From Advenella mimigardefordensis DPN7 (lineage in GTDB: Bacteria; Pseudomonadota; Gammaproteobacteria; Burkholderiales; Burkholderiaceae_B): 64,000 nt of DNA. This document shows, piece by piece, positions 10,059 to 20,507 of this stretch; the first letter of the stretch is position 1; each line of letters starts with the position of its first letter. The notes below the pieces were generated by a model. That model had not been told where the DNA came from and did no database searches. It saw only the letters and a program-made list of their open reading frames with translations. A program made the translations under genes and the position numbers. The stretch spans positions 3,348,001-3,412,000 of the forward strand of contig NZ_CP003915.1 of NCBI RefSeq assembly GCF_000521505.1, in the 5' to 3' direction.

Positions 10059-10060
10059 AC

Positions 10061-10510
10061 TCAGGCAATCACGAAAAGTGGTTGGCCAAACTCAACGGGT
10101 TCGCCATTCTCAACCAGAATTTCCCGGATCACACCGGATTTGTCCGCTTCAATCTCATTGAGCAGCTTCATGGCTTCAATAATACACAGCGCATCGCCTT
10201 CGGAAACGGTGGCACCCACTTCAACAAAAGGAGGAGAACTGGGGTTAGGCGCACGGTAGAAAGTTCCAACCATGGGAGACTTGACAATGTGCCCGGCGGG
10301 CGTTGCCGGCGCAGCGGGCGCGGCTGGCGCTGCGGCAGCAGCTGGCGCAGCGGCCACCGTTGCCGGCTGTGGCTGCACCGGTGCTACCGGCTGCAGCGTC
10401 TGGGAGAACTTGACGATGCGGACCTTGCCTTCACCTTCGGTGATTTCAAGTTCTGCGATGCCAGATTCGGCAACCAGATCTATTAACGTTTTCAGTTTTC
10501 TGAGATCCAT
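10061..10510 (-). CDS. accB: Biotin carboxyl carrier protein of acetyl-CoA carboxylase
   Basis: 149 residues from the ATG at 10510 ([13 protein letters not shown]). A longer frame begins at 10627, but its first 39 codons overlap aroQ and do not look like BCCP. An N-terminal domain, an Ala/Pro-rich linker (about residues 48-75) and a biotinyl domain with the [12 protein letters not shown] motif, whose Lys carries biotin, are all visible. It lies upstream of accC with a 2-nt gap. Confidence 0.96.
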   Translation of the reverse strand: MDLRKLKTLIDLVAESGIAELEITEGEGKVRIVKFSQTLQPVAPVQPQPATVAAAPAAAAAPAAPAAPATPAGHIVKSPMVGTFYRAPNPSSPPFVEVGATVSEGDALCIIEAMKLLNEIEADKSGVIREILVENGEPVEFGQPLFVIA

Positions 10511-10536
10511 ATTTATTCCATGCTTCGAGTTGATTG

Positions 10537-11001
10537 TCAGACAGACGCCGTTTTCGGGCTCTGTTTTAAATGATGTTTTATCGCGTATTGCAGGGCTGCC
10601 ATATAACCGTCGGCACCCAGTCCGCAAATGACTCCGACTGCCTTGTCTGCCAGATAGGAGTGATGCCGGAAAGATTCGCGTTGATGTACATTGGAAATAT
10701 GTACCTCTATGAACGGAATGGCCACGGCACCGAGGGCATCGCGTAAGGCGACACTGGTATGCGTATACGCTGCGGCATTGATGACAATGAACGCGGTATT
10801 GTTACGCGCTGAGTGAATCTTTTCGACCAGCTCGCCCTCATGGTTGCTCTGGAAACATTCGCATTGCACGCCGGCTTCACTTGCGGCAAGCATTAATGCT
10901 TCGTGAATGTCCTGCAGCGTCTGCCGACCGTAGACATCCGGTTCGCGCGTACCCAGCAGATTTAGATTAGGACCATTAAGAACCAGTACCTTTTGCGTCA
11001 T
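10537..11001 (-). CDS. aroQ: Type II 3-dehydroquinate dehydratase
   Basis: 154 residues from the ATG at 11001 ([12 protein letters not shown]); an in-frame ATG seven codons earlier is less likely. It converts 3-dehydroquinate to 3-dehydroshikimate in aromatic amino acid synthesis. It shows the family's [14 protein letters not shown] start with the catalytic Tyr in DVYG, plus NAAAYTHTS and EVHISN. The gene precedes accB by 26 nt, an order seen in many proteobacteria. Confidence 0.96.
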   Translation of the reverse strand: MTQKVLVLNGPNLNLLGTREPDVYGRQTLQDIHEALMLAASEAGVQCECFQSNHEGELVEKIHSARNNTAFIVINAAAYTHTSVALRDALGAVAIPFIEVHISNVHQRESFRHHSYLADKAVGVICGLGADGYMAALQYAIKHHLKQSPKTASV

Positions 11002-11095
11002 TGAGCGCCAGTCTATAAGCAAATAAACTCGTATTTAACGGCAATTTCATGCTTTTGTCTATTAAAATCTACCAATCCGCCCGTCTGGCGCACGC

Positions 11096-11641
11096 TCAGG
11101 CATGCCGATTCGCGAACGCAGCCAGCTCATCCATCGCGATTTCACCCAGGATTGTAGCCAGCGGTCCGGCCTTCTCATCCAGCACGAGCGTGAACGGCAG
11201 TCCGCCCTTGGGGTTGCCCAGTCTACGCATCAGCGCGATTTTACCGGCACCTGCCGTCAGTAAGGGGTAAGATACCGGCGTTTTACGCGCAAACGCTTCA
11301 ATATTGGCGACGGTATCCAGTCCAATGCCCACGACATTAACTGAAGCCTGTTTTTGATGCAGCGCGTCCAGTGCCGGCATTTCCCTCACGCAGGGCGCGC
11401 ACCAGGAGGCCCAGAAATTCAGAACAGTCAGGCGTCCATCAGCCAGATCACGCAAAGACACCGCCGTGCCCTTCAGATCAGGCAATGATAGCGTCAGCAG
11501 CTCATTGAGCGCCGCCTCGTCCACCGTCGACACATCTTCATTCAACTTTGCTGCGGCCCGCACCGGTGGGCTCATCAACAGGAAAGGCCAAACCATGCCG
11601 GCCCCAACGAACTGTCTGCGATTCATTCTGCTCATACTCAT
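11096..11641 (-). CDS. TlpA-like periplasmic thiol-disulfide oxidoreductase
   Basis: 181 residues. The N-terminus (NRRQFVGAGMVWPFLLMSPPVRAAA) looks like a Tat-type signal or anchor. A thioredoxin fold follows with the active site WCAPC (about residue 85) in NFWASWCAPCVREMPALD and the cis-Pro loop GGLPFTLVLD. It probably reduces or isomerises periplasmic disulfides, for example in cytochrome c maturation; the substrate is not known. It is the first gene of the run leading to aroQ-accB-accC. Confidence 0.85.
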   Translation of the reverse strand: MSMSRMNRRQFVGAGMVWPFLLMSPPVRAAAKLNEDVSTVDEAALNELLTLSLPDLKGTAVSLRDLADGRLTVLNFWASWCAPCVREMPALDALHQKQASVNVVGIGLDTVANIEAFARKTPVSYPLLTAGAGKIALMRRLGNPKGGLPFTLVLDEKAGPLATILGEIAMDELAAFANRHA

Positions 11642-11830
11642 TGTGTTTTAAACGTTGTATGAAAATAACGATACCGTCAGCGCGAGCGGGCAATTGTGTT
11701 CCGGCAACCGAAACAACGCACCCGGGACGGCAGCGGCTATATGACATACATATTGCTAATTCTACCTACTGGGCGATGCAATTGCCGCGTTGTGACTGAT
11801 TCCGCTTAAAATACCGCTCAGGAGAAATTT

Positions 11831-13219
11831 ATGCATTTACATATCTTGGGCATTTGCGGCACTTTTATGGGCGGTCTGGCCCTGATTGCGCGCGCGGCCG
11901 GACACAAAGTCACGGGCTGCGATACAGGCGTGTACCCTCCCATGAGTACACAACTGCAGGAACAGGGTATCGACCTGATCGAAGGGTTCGATGCCGCCCA
12001 GACCGCTCTCAAGCCCGATCTATTTGTGATCGGCAACGTGGTCACCCGCGGCAATCCGCTAATGGAAGCCATTCTGGACCAGGGCCTGCCGTATGTGTCC
12101 GGCCCCCAATGGCTGGGCGATCATGTTCTGCAGCGCCAGCATGTTCTGGCCGTGGCAGGCACGCATGGTAAAACCACCACCAGCTCCATGCTCACCTGGA
12201 TCCTGCAGGATGCAGGCCTGAATCCCAATTTTCTGATTGGGGGCATTGCCACCAATCTGGGCATTTCCGCAAAATACGACCCGGCGCAACACTATTTTGT
12301 CATCGAGGCCGATGAATACGATACGGCTTTTTTCGACAAGCGTTCCAAGTTTGTTCACTATCACGCCCGTACGGCCATCTTGAACAATCTGGAATACGAT
12401 CACGCCGACATTTTCCCGGATCTTGCCGCCATCGAAACGCAATTTCATCATTTAGTGCGAACCGTGCCACAAAGCGGCTGCATTATTTATCCACCGCAGG
12501 ATCAGGCACTGGAACGGGTGCTGCAGCGAGGCTGCTGGTCCCAGCAGGATCAGTTCGGCCCGGGCGGGCGCTGGACCTTCAAAGCAGGCCAGGCCGACAT
12601 GAGCAGCTTTACCGTTCTATGTGACGGCGAACCCCAGGGCGAGGTTAACTGGGCACTCACCGGTGCCCACAATGCCAGCAATGCACTCGCTGCTATTGCT
12701 GCCGCCAGCCATGTGAACGTGCCGGTGACCGCTGCCATTGCCGCACTGTCGCGATTTTCGGGTATCCGCCGCCGCATGGAACTGCGTGGCACGGTCAACG
12801 GTATCCAGGTTTTTGATGACTTCGCCCATCACCCGACGGCCATTGAAACGACCCTGGACGGCTTGCGCAAGCAGGTTGGCGCACGCCGCATTCTTGCCGT
12901 GCTTGAACCTCGCTCCAATACCATGAAACTGGGCACCATGGCCGCCAGGCTGCCGCAGGCACTGGCGCTGGCCGACCGTATATACTGTTTTGGCGCCAAA
13001 TCCGGCAAACATGCACTGGGCTGGGATCCGGCCGAGATCTTTGCGGGCAGCGCCGTCCCTGCTCAGGGCTACAGCGATCTGGACGTGCTGATTCAGGACG
13101 TCAGCAGGCAGGCCCAGCCCGATGACGTTATTCTGGTCATGAGCAATGGCGGCTTCGGCGGCATCCATGAAAAACTGCTGCTGGCCCTGCAACAGGCTGC
13201 GACACAAACGGTTTCATAA
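11831..13219 (+). CDS. mpl: UDP-N-acetylmuramate:L-Ala-gamma-D-Glu-meso-DAP ligase
   Basis: 462 residues. It recycles murein tripeptide by joining it to UDP-MurNAc. This is a Mur ligase fold: opening MHLHILGICGTFMGGLA, ATP-binding loop AGTHGKTTTSSM (about residue 113), the EADEYDTAFFDKRSKF segment that separates Mpl from MurC, DDFAHHPTAI, and a C-terminal domain with LEPRSNTMK. A GGAG ribosome site precedes the ATG. It heads a plus-strand run through apaH. Confidence 0.95.
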   Translation: MHLHILGICGTFMGGLALIARAAGHKVTGCDTGVYPPMSTQLQEQGIDLIEGFDAAQTALKPDLFVIGNVVTRGNPLMEAILDQGLPYVSGPQWLGDHVLQRQHVLAVAGTHGKTTTSSMLTWILQDAGLNPNFLIGGIATNLGISAKYDPAQHYFVIEADEYDTAFFDKRSKFVHYHARTAILNNLEYDHADIFPDLAAIETQFHHLVRTVPQSGCIIYPPQDQALERVLQRGCWSQQDQFGPGGRWTFKAGQADMSSFTVLCDGEPQGEVNWALTGAHNASNALAAIAAASHVNVPVTAAIAALSRFSGIRRRMELRGTVNGIQVFDDFAHHPTAIETTLDGLRKQVGARRILAVLEPRSNTMKLGTMAARLPQALALADRIYCFGAKSGKHALGWDPAEIFAGSAVPAQGYSDLDVLIQDVSRQAQPDDVILVMSNGGFGGIHEKLLLALQQAATQTVS

Positions 13220-13226
13220 CATTCTC

Positions 13227-13808
13227 ATGATTCTTTACCTGCACGGCTTCCGTTCGTCGTCTCTTTCGGCCAAATCACAGCAATTGCAACAGGCAATGGC
13301 TGCTGCCGGGCGCTCGCACGAGCTGGCCGCGCCCGATCTGCCCGATGATCCTCATGCGGCCATTGCATTGGCCATGACGCACGCAAAGCGACTGTGCCCG
13401 TCCGGCAACATGCAAGATCTGACCGTGATCGGTTCGTCGCTTGGCGGCTACTACGCCACCTGGCTCAAAGAAGAATTGAAATGCAAGGCCGTCCTTATCA
13501 ATCCGGCTATATATGCAGTCCGTGACCTCTCTACCCAGCTGGGTCACAGCACAAAATTTCACAGCGATGCGCCTTTTTCATTTACGGCCGAGTCGGTTCG
13601 GGCGCTGGCCGGTCTGTACCGACCGGCGCTAACCCAGCTCCAGCGCTATTATCTGCTGGCCTGCACCGGCGACGAGCTGCTGGACTGGCAGGAAATGACC
13701 CATCGCTACGATGGCGCACGCCTCACACTGATACAGGGAGGGGACCACGCATTTTCCATGTTTGAACGTTACCTCCCTGCCATTCTCGATTTCACCGCCT
13801 CCAAGTAG
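13227..13808 (+). CDS. YqiA/YcfP-type alpha/beta-hydrolase (esterase)
   Basis: 193 residues from the ATG at 13227 (MILYLHGFRSS); an earlier in-frame ATG lies inside mpl and is rejected. The fold is alpha/beta hydrolase of the UPF0227 type. The nucleophile elbow is GSSLGGYYA (Ser about residue 72), and the likely acid and histidine are in DELLDW and GGDHAF. Probable carboxylesterase with unknown substrate. It lies 7 nt downstream of mpl. Confidence 0.85.
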   Translation: MILYLHGFRSSSLSAKSQQLQQAMAAAGRSHELAAPDLPDDPHAAIALAMTHAKRLCPSGNMQDLTVIGSSLGGYYATWLKEELKCKAVLINPAIYAVRDLSTQLGHSTKFHSDAPFSFTAESVRALAGLYRPALTQLQRYYLLACTGDELLDWQEMTHRYDGARLTLIQGGDHAFSMFERYLPAILDFTASK

Positions 13809-13820
13809 GAACTCATATTC

Positions 13821-15725
13821 ATGTACGTGGTTTTTGAAGACGACGGCAGCTTCAAGGCTGAAAAAATTCATTCCGAAGCCGATTCGACACTCCAGGTTGA
13901 ATCGGTCAGCGGTAAACGCAGCAAAATCAAGCGCAACGCAGTCATTTTTACCTTTGATGGCATAGAGCCACAAACCATGCTCGAACAGGCACGGGCAACA
14001 AGCGAAGACATTGACCTGCAATTTCTGTGGGAATGCGCGCCGCAAGATGAATTTTCAGCTCAGGACATGGCGCTCGAGTATGTCGGGCACGAACCGTCCA
14101 TTACCGAAAAAACAGCGATCCTGTTGCGCCTGCATAGTGCGCCGGCCTACTTTCACCGCAAGGGCAAAGGCCATTACAAGGCGGCGCCGGCAGATATTTT
14201 GCAGGCGGCACTGGCCGCGCTGGAAAAGAAACAGCGTCAGGCAGAACAGCAGCAGGCCTGGACCAATGCCATGCTGGCCGGTACGCTGCCAGAAGACTTG
14301 CGCGATGCCGCCCGTACCTTCCTGATCCGCCCGGACAAAAATACACTGCAGTGGAAAGCCTTCGAGAAGGCGCTGGACGAGAGCGGCAAGTCTGCCGAGA
14401 CCCTGCTGCTGGAGCTGGGCGTGTATCCGCACGCGCTCGCCTTGCATCTGGATCGATTCCTCAAACAGCACTTTCCCAAAGGAACCGAGGTTCCCGAACT
14501 GGACATTCCGGCCATACCCGCGCTGCCATCCAGCGATGTATTAGCCTATTCAATCGACGACATCAGCACTACCGAAATTGATGACGCCCTGTCGGCAACA
14601 CATATCGACGGTGATCTGTACCGGATTGGCGTGCATATTGCCGCGCCGGCGCTGGTGGTTACACGCGATTCGGATCTGGACAAACTGGCGCGAAATCGCA
14701 TGTCCACACTCTATATGCCCGGCGATAAGATTCCCATGCAAAGCGACAGCCTGATCAGCATGTTTTCGCTGGATGCTGGCAGACCCGTGCCGGCGCTGTC
14801 CCTGTATGTCACGGCCAATATTGCCACCGGCGAGATCCACGAAACGGTCACCCGCGCCGAAACCGTCACGATTCGCGAGAACCTGCGCCTGGACGATCTG
14901 CTGGATCAGGTAACCCGTGAAGCGCTGGAAGATCCGGCAGCCGAGTTGCCTTACGCAGAATTATTCCGCCCACTCTGGCAACTGGGCCAGCACCTGAAGA
15001 CGGCGCGCGAACAGGTGCGCGGTAAACCGGAAAGTAACAACCGTACGGAATATACCTTCCGCCTGCACGGGCCGGCAAATGACCCCGAGTCGCGTATTGA
15101 ACTGATTCCGCGCCAGCGCAATGCACCGCTGGATCAAATCGTGGCCGAGTATATGATTCTGGCCAACACGCAGTGGGGCGGTTATCTCAATGAGCATGGC
15201 CTGCCCGGCGTATACCGCTCGCAGCAAATGGGGCGTACGCGCATGTCTACCCATCCGCTGCCACATGAATCCATCGGCGTTCCACAATATGCGTGGTGCA
15301 CATCGCCTCTGCGGCGTTATGTGGATCTCGTGAACCAGCGTCAGATTCTTGCCGCGGCCGAACATGGCGTTTCGGCGCGTCTGGTTGCGCCATTCAAACC
15401 CAAAGACGCAGATTTGTACGCCATTATCGGCGCCTTCGAATCCCAATACACGCTCTGGCACGAATTCCAGAGCCGGCTGGAACGCTATTGGTGTCTGCGC
15501 TGGCTAACTCAGCAGTCCCGCAGCAGCCTGCACGGCACTTTCATTCGTGACAATCTGGTACGCCTGGAAGAAATCCCGCTGGTTATCGAAGTGAACGGTG
15601 TACCGGAACTTGAACGTAACGACCGTATGATCATCAATGTACGCGGCACCGATGAGCTGAGCCTGCACATTGACGCAGAATACGCCGGACTGGCACAAGC
15701 AGACACCGAGGCAGCCGCAACATGA
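13821..15725 (+). CDS. RNase II/R-family exoribonuclease (RNB domain)
   Basis: 634 residues. A short N-terminal region is followed by an RNB catalytic domain from about residue 225. It shows the acidic metal-binding run AYSIDDISTTEIDDA and the HIDGDLYRIGVHIAAPALVV segment. The middle part carries YMPGDKIPM, and AWCTSPLRRYVDLVNQRQI is the family's conserved arginine/tyrosine motif. No clear C-terminal S1 domain of normal RNase R type is seen, so it is closer to RNase II-like proteins of betaproteobacteria. It overlaps aroE by 4 nt. Confidence 0.85.
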   Translation: MYVVFEDDGSFKAEKIHSEADSTLQVESVSGKRSKIKRNAVIFTFDGIEPQTMLEQARATSEDIDLQFLWECAPQDEFSAQDMALEYVGHEPSITEKTAILLRLHSAPAYFHRKGKGHYKAAPADILQAALAALEKKQRQAEQQQAWTNAMLAGTLPEDLRDAARTFLIRPDKNTLQWKAFEKALDESGKSAETLLLELGVYPHALALHLDRFLKQHFPKGTEVPELDIPAIPALPSSDVLAYSIDDISTTEIDDALSATHIDGDLYRIGVHIAAPALVVTRDSDLDKLARNRMSTLYMPGDKIPMQSDSLISMFSLDAGRPVPALSLYVTANIATGEIHETVTRAETVTIRENLRLDDLLDQVTREALEDPAAELPYAELFRPLWQLGQHLKTAREQVRGKPESNNRTEYTFRLHGPANDPESRIELIPRQRNAPLDQIVAEYMILANTQWGGYLNEHGLPGVYRSQQMGRTRMSTHPLPHESIGVPQYAWCTSPLRRYVDLVNQRQILAAAEHGVSARLVAPFKPKDADLYAIIGAFESQYTLWHEFQSRLERYWCLRWLTQQSRSSLHGTFIRDNLVRLEEIPLVIEVNGVPELERNDRMIINVRGTDELSLHIDAEYAGLAQADTEAAAT

Positions 15726-16570
15726 ACACGCCACGCATCTTCGCCGTTCTTGGCAACCCGATCAAACACAGCCTGTCGCCGCGCCTGCACACCCTTTTTG
15801 GCCTGCAAACCGGCCTGCAGATTGAATACATCAGGCAATGCGTTGAACCCGCAAATTTTAACGAGCATGTAAGACAGTTCTTTGCCAATGGCGGTCGCGG
15901 TCTGAACATCACACTGCCATTCAAGGAGCAGGCCTACGCCCTGGCCGGCTCCCACATTTCCGAGCGCGCCAGGGCTGCCGGCTCGGCCAATACCCTGTGG
16001 CAGGAAAATGGCGCTATACACGCCTGCAATACCGATGGCGTCGGATTGGTCAATGACATGCTGCGCCAGCACGTGACCTTGCGGGAAAGCCGTATTCTAT
16101 TGATCGGTGCCGGCGGAGCCACGCGCGGCGTGCTGCCCGCGTTGCTTCAGGCCGGCTGCGCACATCTGCACATTGTGAACCGTACCGAAGACAAAGCCCA
16201 TGCCCTCGCCGCTCAGGCGACGGTACCGCCAGCGACCCAGGCACAGGTAACGGCATCGGCATTTTCTGCGCTGCAAGGCAACTGGGACATCATCATCAAT
16301 GCGACCTCCAGCAGCCTGTCCGGAGAGCCCCTCCCCCTGCCCGACAGCGTGTTCCGCGCCGACAGCGTTGCCTACGATATGCTCTATACGGCAAGTGGCG
16401 ACACCCCGTTTCTGCAACAGGCGCGTGCCGCTGGCGCCCTCCATACATCAGACGGCCTGGGCATGCTGGTCTACCAGGGTGCCGAAAGCTTCCGCATCTG
16501 GAACCAGATTGAACCCGACGCGGTGCCGGTTCTTGCTGCGCTACGCACGGAACTGACGGAATCGCGCTGA
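15722..16570 (+). CDS. aroE: Shikimate dehydrogenase
   Basis: 282 residues. It reduces 3-dehydroshikimate with NADPH. Substrate-binding NPIKHSLSP is at residues 12-20, catalytic Lys in LPFKEQA (about 67), DGVGL follows, and the nucleotide-binding loop is GAGGATRGV (about 129). The ATG overlaps the preceding stop by 4 nt and the stop overlaps the mtgA start by 1 nt, which indicates translational coupling. Confidence 0.96.
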   Translation: MNTPRIFAVLGNPIKHSLSPRLHTLFGLQTGLQIEYIRQCVEPANFNEHVRQFFANGGRGLNITLPFKEQAYALAGSHISERARAAGSANTLWQENGAIHACNTDGVGLVNDMLRQHVTLRESRILLIGAGGATRGVLPALLQAGCAHLHIVNRTEDKAHALAAQATVPPATQAQVTASAFSALQGNWDIIINATSSSLSGEPLPLPDSVFRADSVAYDMLYTASGDTPFLQQARAAGALHTSDGLGMLVYQGAESFRIWNQIEPDAVPVLAALRTELTESR

Positions 16571-17343
16571 TGCTCGAAACAGTTGGAAGTATCGCCTGCG
16601 CAGTGGTGACCGGCATTGCCGAACGTGTACGCTCGCAGTCGATCGCCCGCTCCCTTGCCGATCTTGTCGGCCTGTTGATTGCAGTCATTCTGCTCTATCA
16701 GGTCTATCTGTTCGCCTGGGTACTCTGGTATAGCGTATTCAATCCCGGTGGCAGTGCGTATATGCGCGAACAGGCCAGCCAGCTGGCAGCCCAGGATCCG
16801 CCTGTGAGCATTCAATACGAATGGACGCCCTACGAGGCGATCAGCCCGAATCTGAAAAAAGCCGTCATTGCCGCCGAGGATGCCCGCTTTACCGAACACG
16901 GCGGGGTCGAATGGGAGGCAATCCGTAAGGCCTGGCGATATAACGAACGCCAGGAGGAAGCCGGCCATACTCGCCGTCGTGGTGGCTCCACCCTTACCCA
17001 GCAGCTTGCCAAAAACCTGTTTCTATCGGCCGACCGCAGCTATATTCGCAAGGGGCAGGAACTGATCATTACGTATATGATAGAAGCGATCATGTCTAAA
17101 CAGCGGATTCTGGAACTGTATCTGAACGTTGTCGAATACGGCACCGGTATTTTCGGTGCCCAGGCTGCTGCGCGCCACTATTTCAAAGTAGACGCAGCAC
17201 ACCTGTCTGCTTCTCAGGCCGCACGTCTGGCCGCCATTTTGCCCAACCCAAGGGTCTATGGCAAGAACATGCAGTCGCGTTATGTGCTATCGCGCGGCCG
17301 GACCATTTCCGCCCGCATGCGCAGCGCCGTCCTGCCCGAATAA
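16570..17343 (+). CDS. mtgA: Monofunctional peptidoglycan glycosyltransferase
   Basis: 257 residues. One N-terminal transmembrane segment (about 32-56) is followed by a GT51 transglycosylase domain that polymerises lipid II glycan strands in the periplasm. Family motifs seen: the catalytic Glu in AAEDARFTEHGGV, RGGSTLTQQLAKNLFLS, the second Glu region in KQRILELYLNVVEYGTGIFGA. There is no transpeptidase domain, as expected for MtgA. The start overlaps the aroE stop by one base. Confidence 0.95.
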   Translation: MLETVGSIACAVVTGIAERVRSQSIARSLADLVGLLIAVILLYQVYLFAWVLWYSVFNPGGSAYMREQASQLAAQDPPVSIQYEWTPYEAISPNLKKAVIAAEDARFTEHGGVEWEAIRKAWRYNERQEEAGHTRRRGGSTLTQQLAKNLFLSADRSYIRKGQELIITYMIEAIMSKQRILELYLNVVEYGTGIFGAQAAARHYFKVDAAHLSASQAARLAAILPNPRVYGKNMQSRYVLSRGRTISARMRSAVLPE

Positions 17344-17668
17344 GGTACGACCGCACCGGCTCGCCGATCCGGATGGCATAAATGCAAATGATGGTGAAGT
17401 CAGAAAGCAATGACGATATGTTCCGTTACCAACCGGTTACTTTATCAGATCGCAATCAACGCTAAAATACAAAACACGACATCGGCAATGTGACCCACGA
17501 CGCCACGACGAGCACCGCCCTGGCCGGGCATTATTTCAGCCGGCAACAGGGTCCGCGAATTTATCGACGATAAGCTGTTAGGCTGGTATGAGCGCCCAAA
17601 CAACAGTAAAATCAACGGCTCTGAGTCCGCGACACATTTCCGCGTCTGACTGGAAATAAATAGAACAC
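17344..17668. other. Non-coding gap between mtgA and lptG
   Basis: 325 bases without a supportable gene in a region where other gaps are a few bases. Short open frames on either strand (up to 78 codons) do not look like proteins. No tRNA, clear terminator or promoter was recognised. It marks the place where lptF would be expected upstream of lptG in many relatives. Confidence 0.5.
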
Positions 17669-18844
17669 ATGCGCACCGCAAGACAATATCTAGGGACAGA
17701 AATTTACCGCTCCACCGTAGCTGTACTGGTGGCGCTCGTCGGTCTGTTCACCTTTTTTGCCCTGATAGATGAACTGGACAGCATCAGCGACAAGTTCCCG
17801 TTGCTGTCGCTCCTCTATCTGCAAGTATTGCAATTGCCAACTCGTCTTTATGACCTGTTGCCCATCGGCCTGCTTATCGGATCGGTACTGGCGCTGGCCA
17901 GCCTGGCCCAACGCAACGAATTGGTCATATTGCGCGTTTCAGGCGTCAGCAGCATTTCGTTACTGCTCATGCTTTGGACCATTACCATTCCCCTTATGCT
18001 CGGTGCCTTCGTCTTGTCGGAGTTTGTCACTCCCCGCGCGGAACTCATGACCAGCGAAGCCAGCCTGAAGTACCTGGGCAAAGCCAGCGGCGGACAAATG
18101 AACTCGGGCAACTGGTTTCGTGAACCCGATGAGGACGGCAATATTCGTACCATCAACATCGCACAACTTCGCGATCAGGGCAGTGTACAAGACATTCGCA
18201 TCATCACTTACAACGCGGACGAAAGCCGCTTTATTTCTCTTGACCATGCCAGGACAGGACACTTCAGTCACAACACACTGACCCTGACCGATGTGGTACA
18301 CATTACCAGCCTGATCGATGCCAAAGCAGCACTGGCCGACCCCAATAAGCCGGTTTCAGATGTTGCCAGGCGTACGGTTCTGCCTACGCTGGAACTGAAA
18401 ACGACGCTTACCCCCAATCGCCTGCTGGCCGGTCAAATGCAGCCGGACCGCATGTCGACAGTGTCGTTGCTTGATTACATTTCATACCTGGAGCAGAACA
18501 AGCTGCAGACCAACCGGCAGGTTGTCGCATTGTGGCGGAAACTGAGTTATCCGTTTACGTTACTTGTCATGATTACCATTGCGGCGCCTATCGGATTCAT
18601 GCAAACCCGCAAGGGCGGAGTCGGCGGCAAGGTGTTCCTGGGTATTTTACTGGGCGTTGCATTCTATATGATTAACCAGCTTGCGCTGAATGTGGGCATG
18701 CTGAAGAATCTGCCGCCATGGTTTACCGCACTCATGCCTAATACGATCGCCATGCTGATCGCCATGCTTGCGCTCTATCTCATGGAATCCCGGCGGACCC
18801 CGCGTATGCAGCGCGCACCACTTTCAGGAAAGGCTGCGACGTAA
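17669..18844 (+). CDS. lptG: LPS export ABC transporter permease LptG
   Basis: 391 residues. It is one of the two permeases of the LptB2FG machine that drives lipopolysaccharide from the inner membrane to the outer membrane. Three N-terminal transmembrane segments (about 15-40, 60-85, 95-120) precede a large periplasmic beta-jellyroll domain (about 130-290), and three more segments lie near the C-terminus (about 300-385). LptG rather than LptF is chosen from the opening [17 protein letters not shown] and the segment [21 protein letters not shown]. No lptF lies next to it. Confidence 0.85.
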   Translation: MRTARQYLGTEIYRSTVAVLVALVGLFTFFALIDELDSISDKFPLLSLLYLQVLQLPTRLYDLLPIGLLIGSVLALASLAQRNELVILRVSGVSSISLLLMLWTITIPLMLGAFVLSEFVTPRAELMTSEASLKYLGKASGGQMNSGNWFREPDEDGNIRTINIAQLRDQGSVQDIRIITYNADESRFISLDHARTGHFSHNTLTLTDVVHITSLIDAKAALADPNKPVSDVARRTVLPTLELKTTLTPNRLLAGQMQPDRMSTVSLLDYISYLEQNKLQTNRQVVALWRKLSYPFTLLVMITIAAPIGFMQTRKGGVGGKVFLGILLGVAFYMINQLALNVGMLKNLPPWFTALMPNTIAMLIAMLALYLMESRRTPRMQRAPLSGKAAT

Positions 18845-19662
18845 TGAATATCTGGGCTGTAGGAGATTTACAGGGTTGTTGTGGCGCACTGGACGAACTG
18901 CTCGAACATCCGTTGATTGAGAAAGATCCCCATTGCCGGTTCTGGTTTGCCGGCGATCTGATCAACCGCGGGCCGCAGTCCTTGCGCACGCTCAAACGCA
19001 TTATCAAACTGGGTGACCGTGCCGTCAGTATTCTGGGCAACCACGATTTGCATATGCTGGCCGTTCATGCGGGCATACGCAATGAGAACAAATCGGACAC
19101 ATTCGATGCGATTCTCAGAGACAAGCATGTTGATGAATTGATCGACTGGCTACGGCATCGTCCACTGGCCCACTACGATGCCGGACATTTGATGGTGCAT
19201 GCCGGAGTCATGTCCAAATGGGATCTGGACAAGACCCTGGCGCTGGCCGAGGAAGCACATCAGGCGCTGATCAGCGACAAATGGAAAAAGAACCTGCAGA
19301 AAATGTACGGCAATGAACCCGTCCAGTGGAAGGACGGGCTATCAGGTGCAAAACGACTGCGGGTGATTATCAACGCCTTTACCCGCATGCGATTGTGCAC
19401 CAAACAGGGCGAAATGGATTTTGCCTCTAAAGAGGCGCCCGGTGGTAGCAGCCATGCCGGACTGGTACCATGGTTTGACGTGCCCGACCGTAAAACCGCC
19501 GATATCCCCATTATTTTCGGCCACTGGTCAACCCTGGGTTTGCTGATTCGCAAGAATCTTATGGCCCTGGACACCGGTTGCGTGTGGGGTGGGAAACTCA
19601 CTGCCATGCGGCTAAGCGATCGCAAGCTTATTCAGATAAGCTGCAAGCAGCACGGCAAGTAA
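18844..19662 (+). CDS. apaH: Symmetrical bis(5'-nucleosyl)-tetraphosphatase
   Basis: 272 residues. It splits Ap4A into two ADP. The metallophosphoesterase motifs are [10 protein letters not shown] (residue 7), [11 protein letters not shown] (about 38) and LGNHDLHML (about 64), with later conserved FGHWSTLG and [15 protein letters not shown]. The ATG shares one base with the lptG stop, so the two are translationally coupled. Confidence 0.95.
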   Translation: MNIWAVGDLQGCCGALDELLEHPLIEKDPHCRFWFAGDLINRGPQSLRTLKRIIKLGDRAVSILGNHDLHMLAVHAGIRNENKSDTFDAILRDKHVDELIDWLRHRPLAHYDAGHLMVHAGVMSKWDLDKTLALAEEAHQALISDKWKKNLQKMYGNEPVQWKDGLSGAKRLRVIINAFTRMRLCTKQGEMDFASKEAPGGSSHAGLVPWFDVPDRKTADIPIIFGHWSTLGLLIRKNLMALDTGCVWGGKLTAMRLSDRKLIQISCKQHGK

Positions 19663-19745
19663 TCAGCGGCCGGGCAAGCACCGCGCCGTAGCCAGAACCG
19701 GCAGGGGTCGGGTAAAGCGCGCCCTGCCCGGTCCCATGTGTACGT

Positions 19746-20507
19746 TCAGCGCTGTACCACTTTGGCCAGAATCGCTTCGCGTACCTGAGCGGCCAGTTGC
19801 GCGCGACTCAATTCCGATGCCTGACCATTTTGCGTGACGGCGGGCAGACAATAAACCTCAACGCAGACATGACTGGCACTCAGCAGAACCCAGATATTGC
19901 CAATCAGAGTCTGATCGCCAATGAACGCCATTTTTCCGCTACGCTGACCTTCATACCAAAACACCAGCGCAACCGGCTGAATCGCGACCTGCGCACGCAT
20001 GGCGGGCTCGAACAAACTGGTGCTGAATGCCTTGACATCCAGACCATCGGAAGTGGTACCTTCGGGAAACAATCCGACGCAGATATTACGCTCGAACAAG
20101 CTTTTCATACTGTCGCTAACGCGACCGATGGCCTGACGCTGCCCTCTTTCAATAAACACCGTGCCTACTCTGGCCACCAGCCAGCCGATCACCGGCCAGC
20201 GGCGGATCTCCTGTTTGGCAATAAACGACGTGGCCCGCCAGCTGTTGAGAATAAAAATATCAATCCACGACACATGGTTGGCTACCCATAAGACCGGACC
20301 GCTCATGATGGGCGTACCGTGACGCACCACTTTCACACCACACACCAGCATCAGGCAGCATGACCAGGCCTTGGTCACGGCATCCTGCACCGCCCGGTTC
20401 ATAAACGGCAATGCAATCGCAGCAGTCAGCAGCCCCGAGAGTAACAGCAAAATTAGAAAAAACGCCCTGACAGCAAACCGTAAATACGCGATCACACAAA
20501 CTCCCAC
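19746..20507 (-). CDS. 1-acyl-sn-glycerol-3-phosphate acyltransferase family protein
   Basis: 253 residues. One or two N-terminal hydrophobic segments precede a PlsC acyltransferase domain. It has the HX4D motif NHVSWID (about residue 78) and the phosphate-binding motif FPEGTTSDG (about 150). It probably transfers an acyl chain to lysophosphatidic acid or a similar lysolipid in the inner membrane. The start overlaps the end of the pyrC' gene by 16 nt, which puts it at the end of the pyrimidine operon. Confidence 0.87.
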   Translation of the reverse strand: MGVCVIAYLRFAVRAFFLILLLLSGLLTAAIALPFMNRAVQDAVTKAWSCCLMLVCGVKVVRHGTPIMSGPVLWVANHVSWIDIFILNSWRATSFIAKQEIRRWPVIGWLVARVGTVFIERGQRQAIGRVSDSMKSLFERNICVGLFPEGTTSDGLDVKAFSTSLFEPAMRAQVAIQPVALVFWYEGQRSGKMAFIGDQTLIGNIWVLLSASHVCVEVYCLPAVTQNGQASELSRAQLAAQVREAILAKVVQR

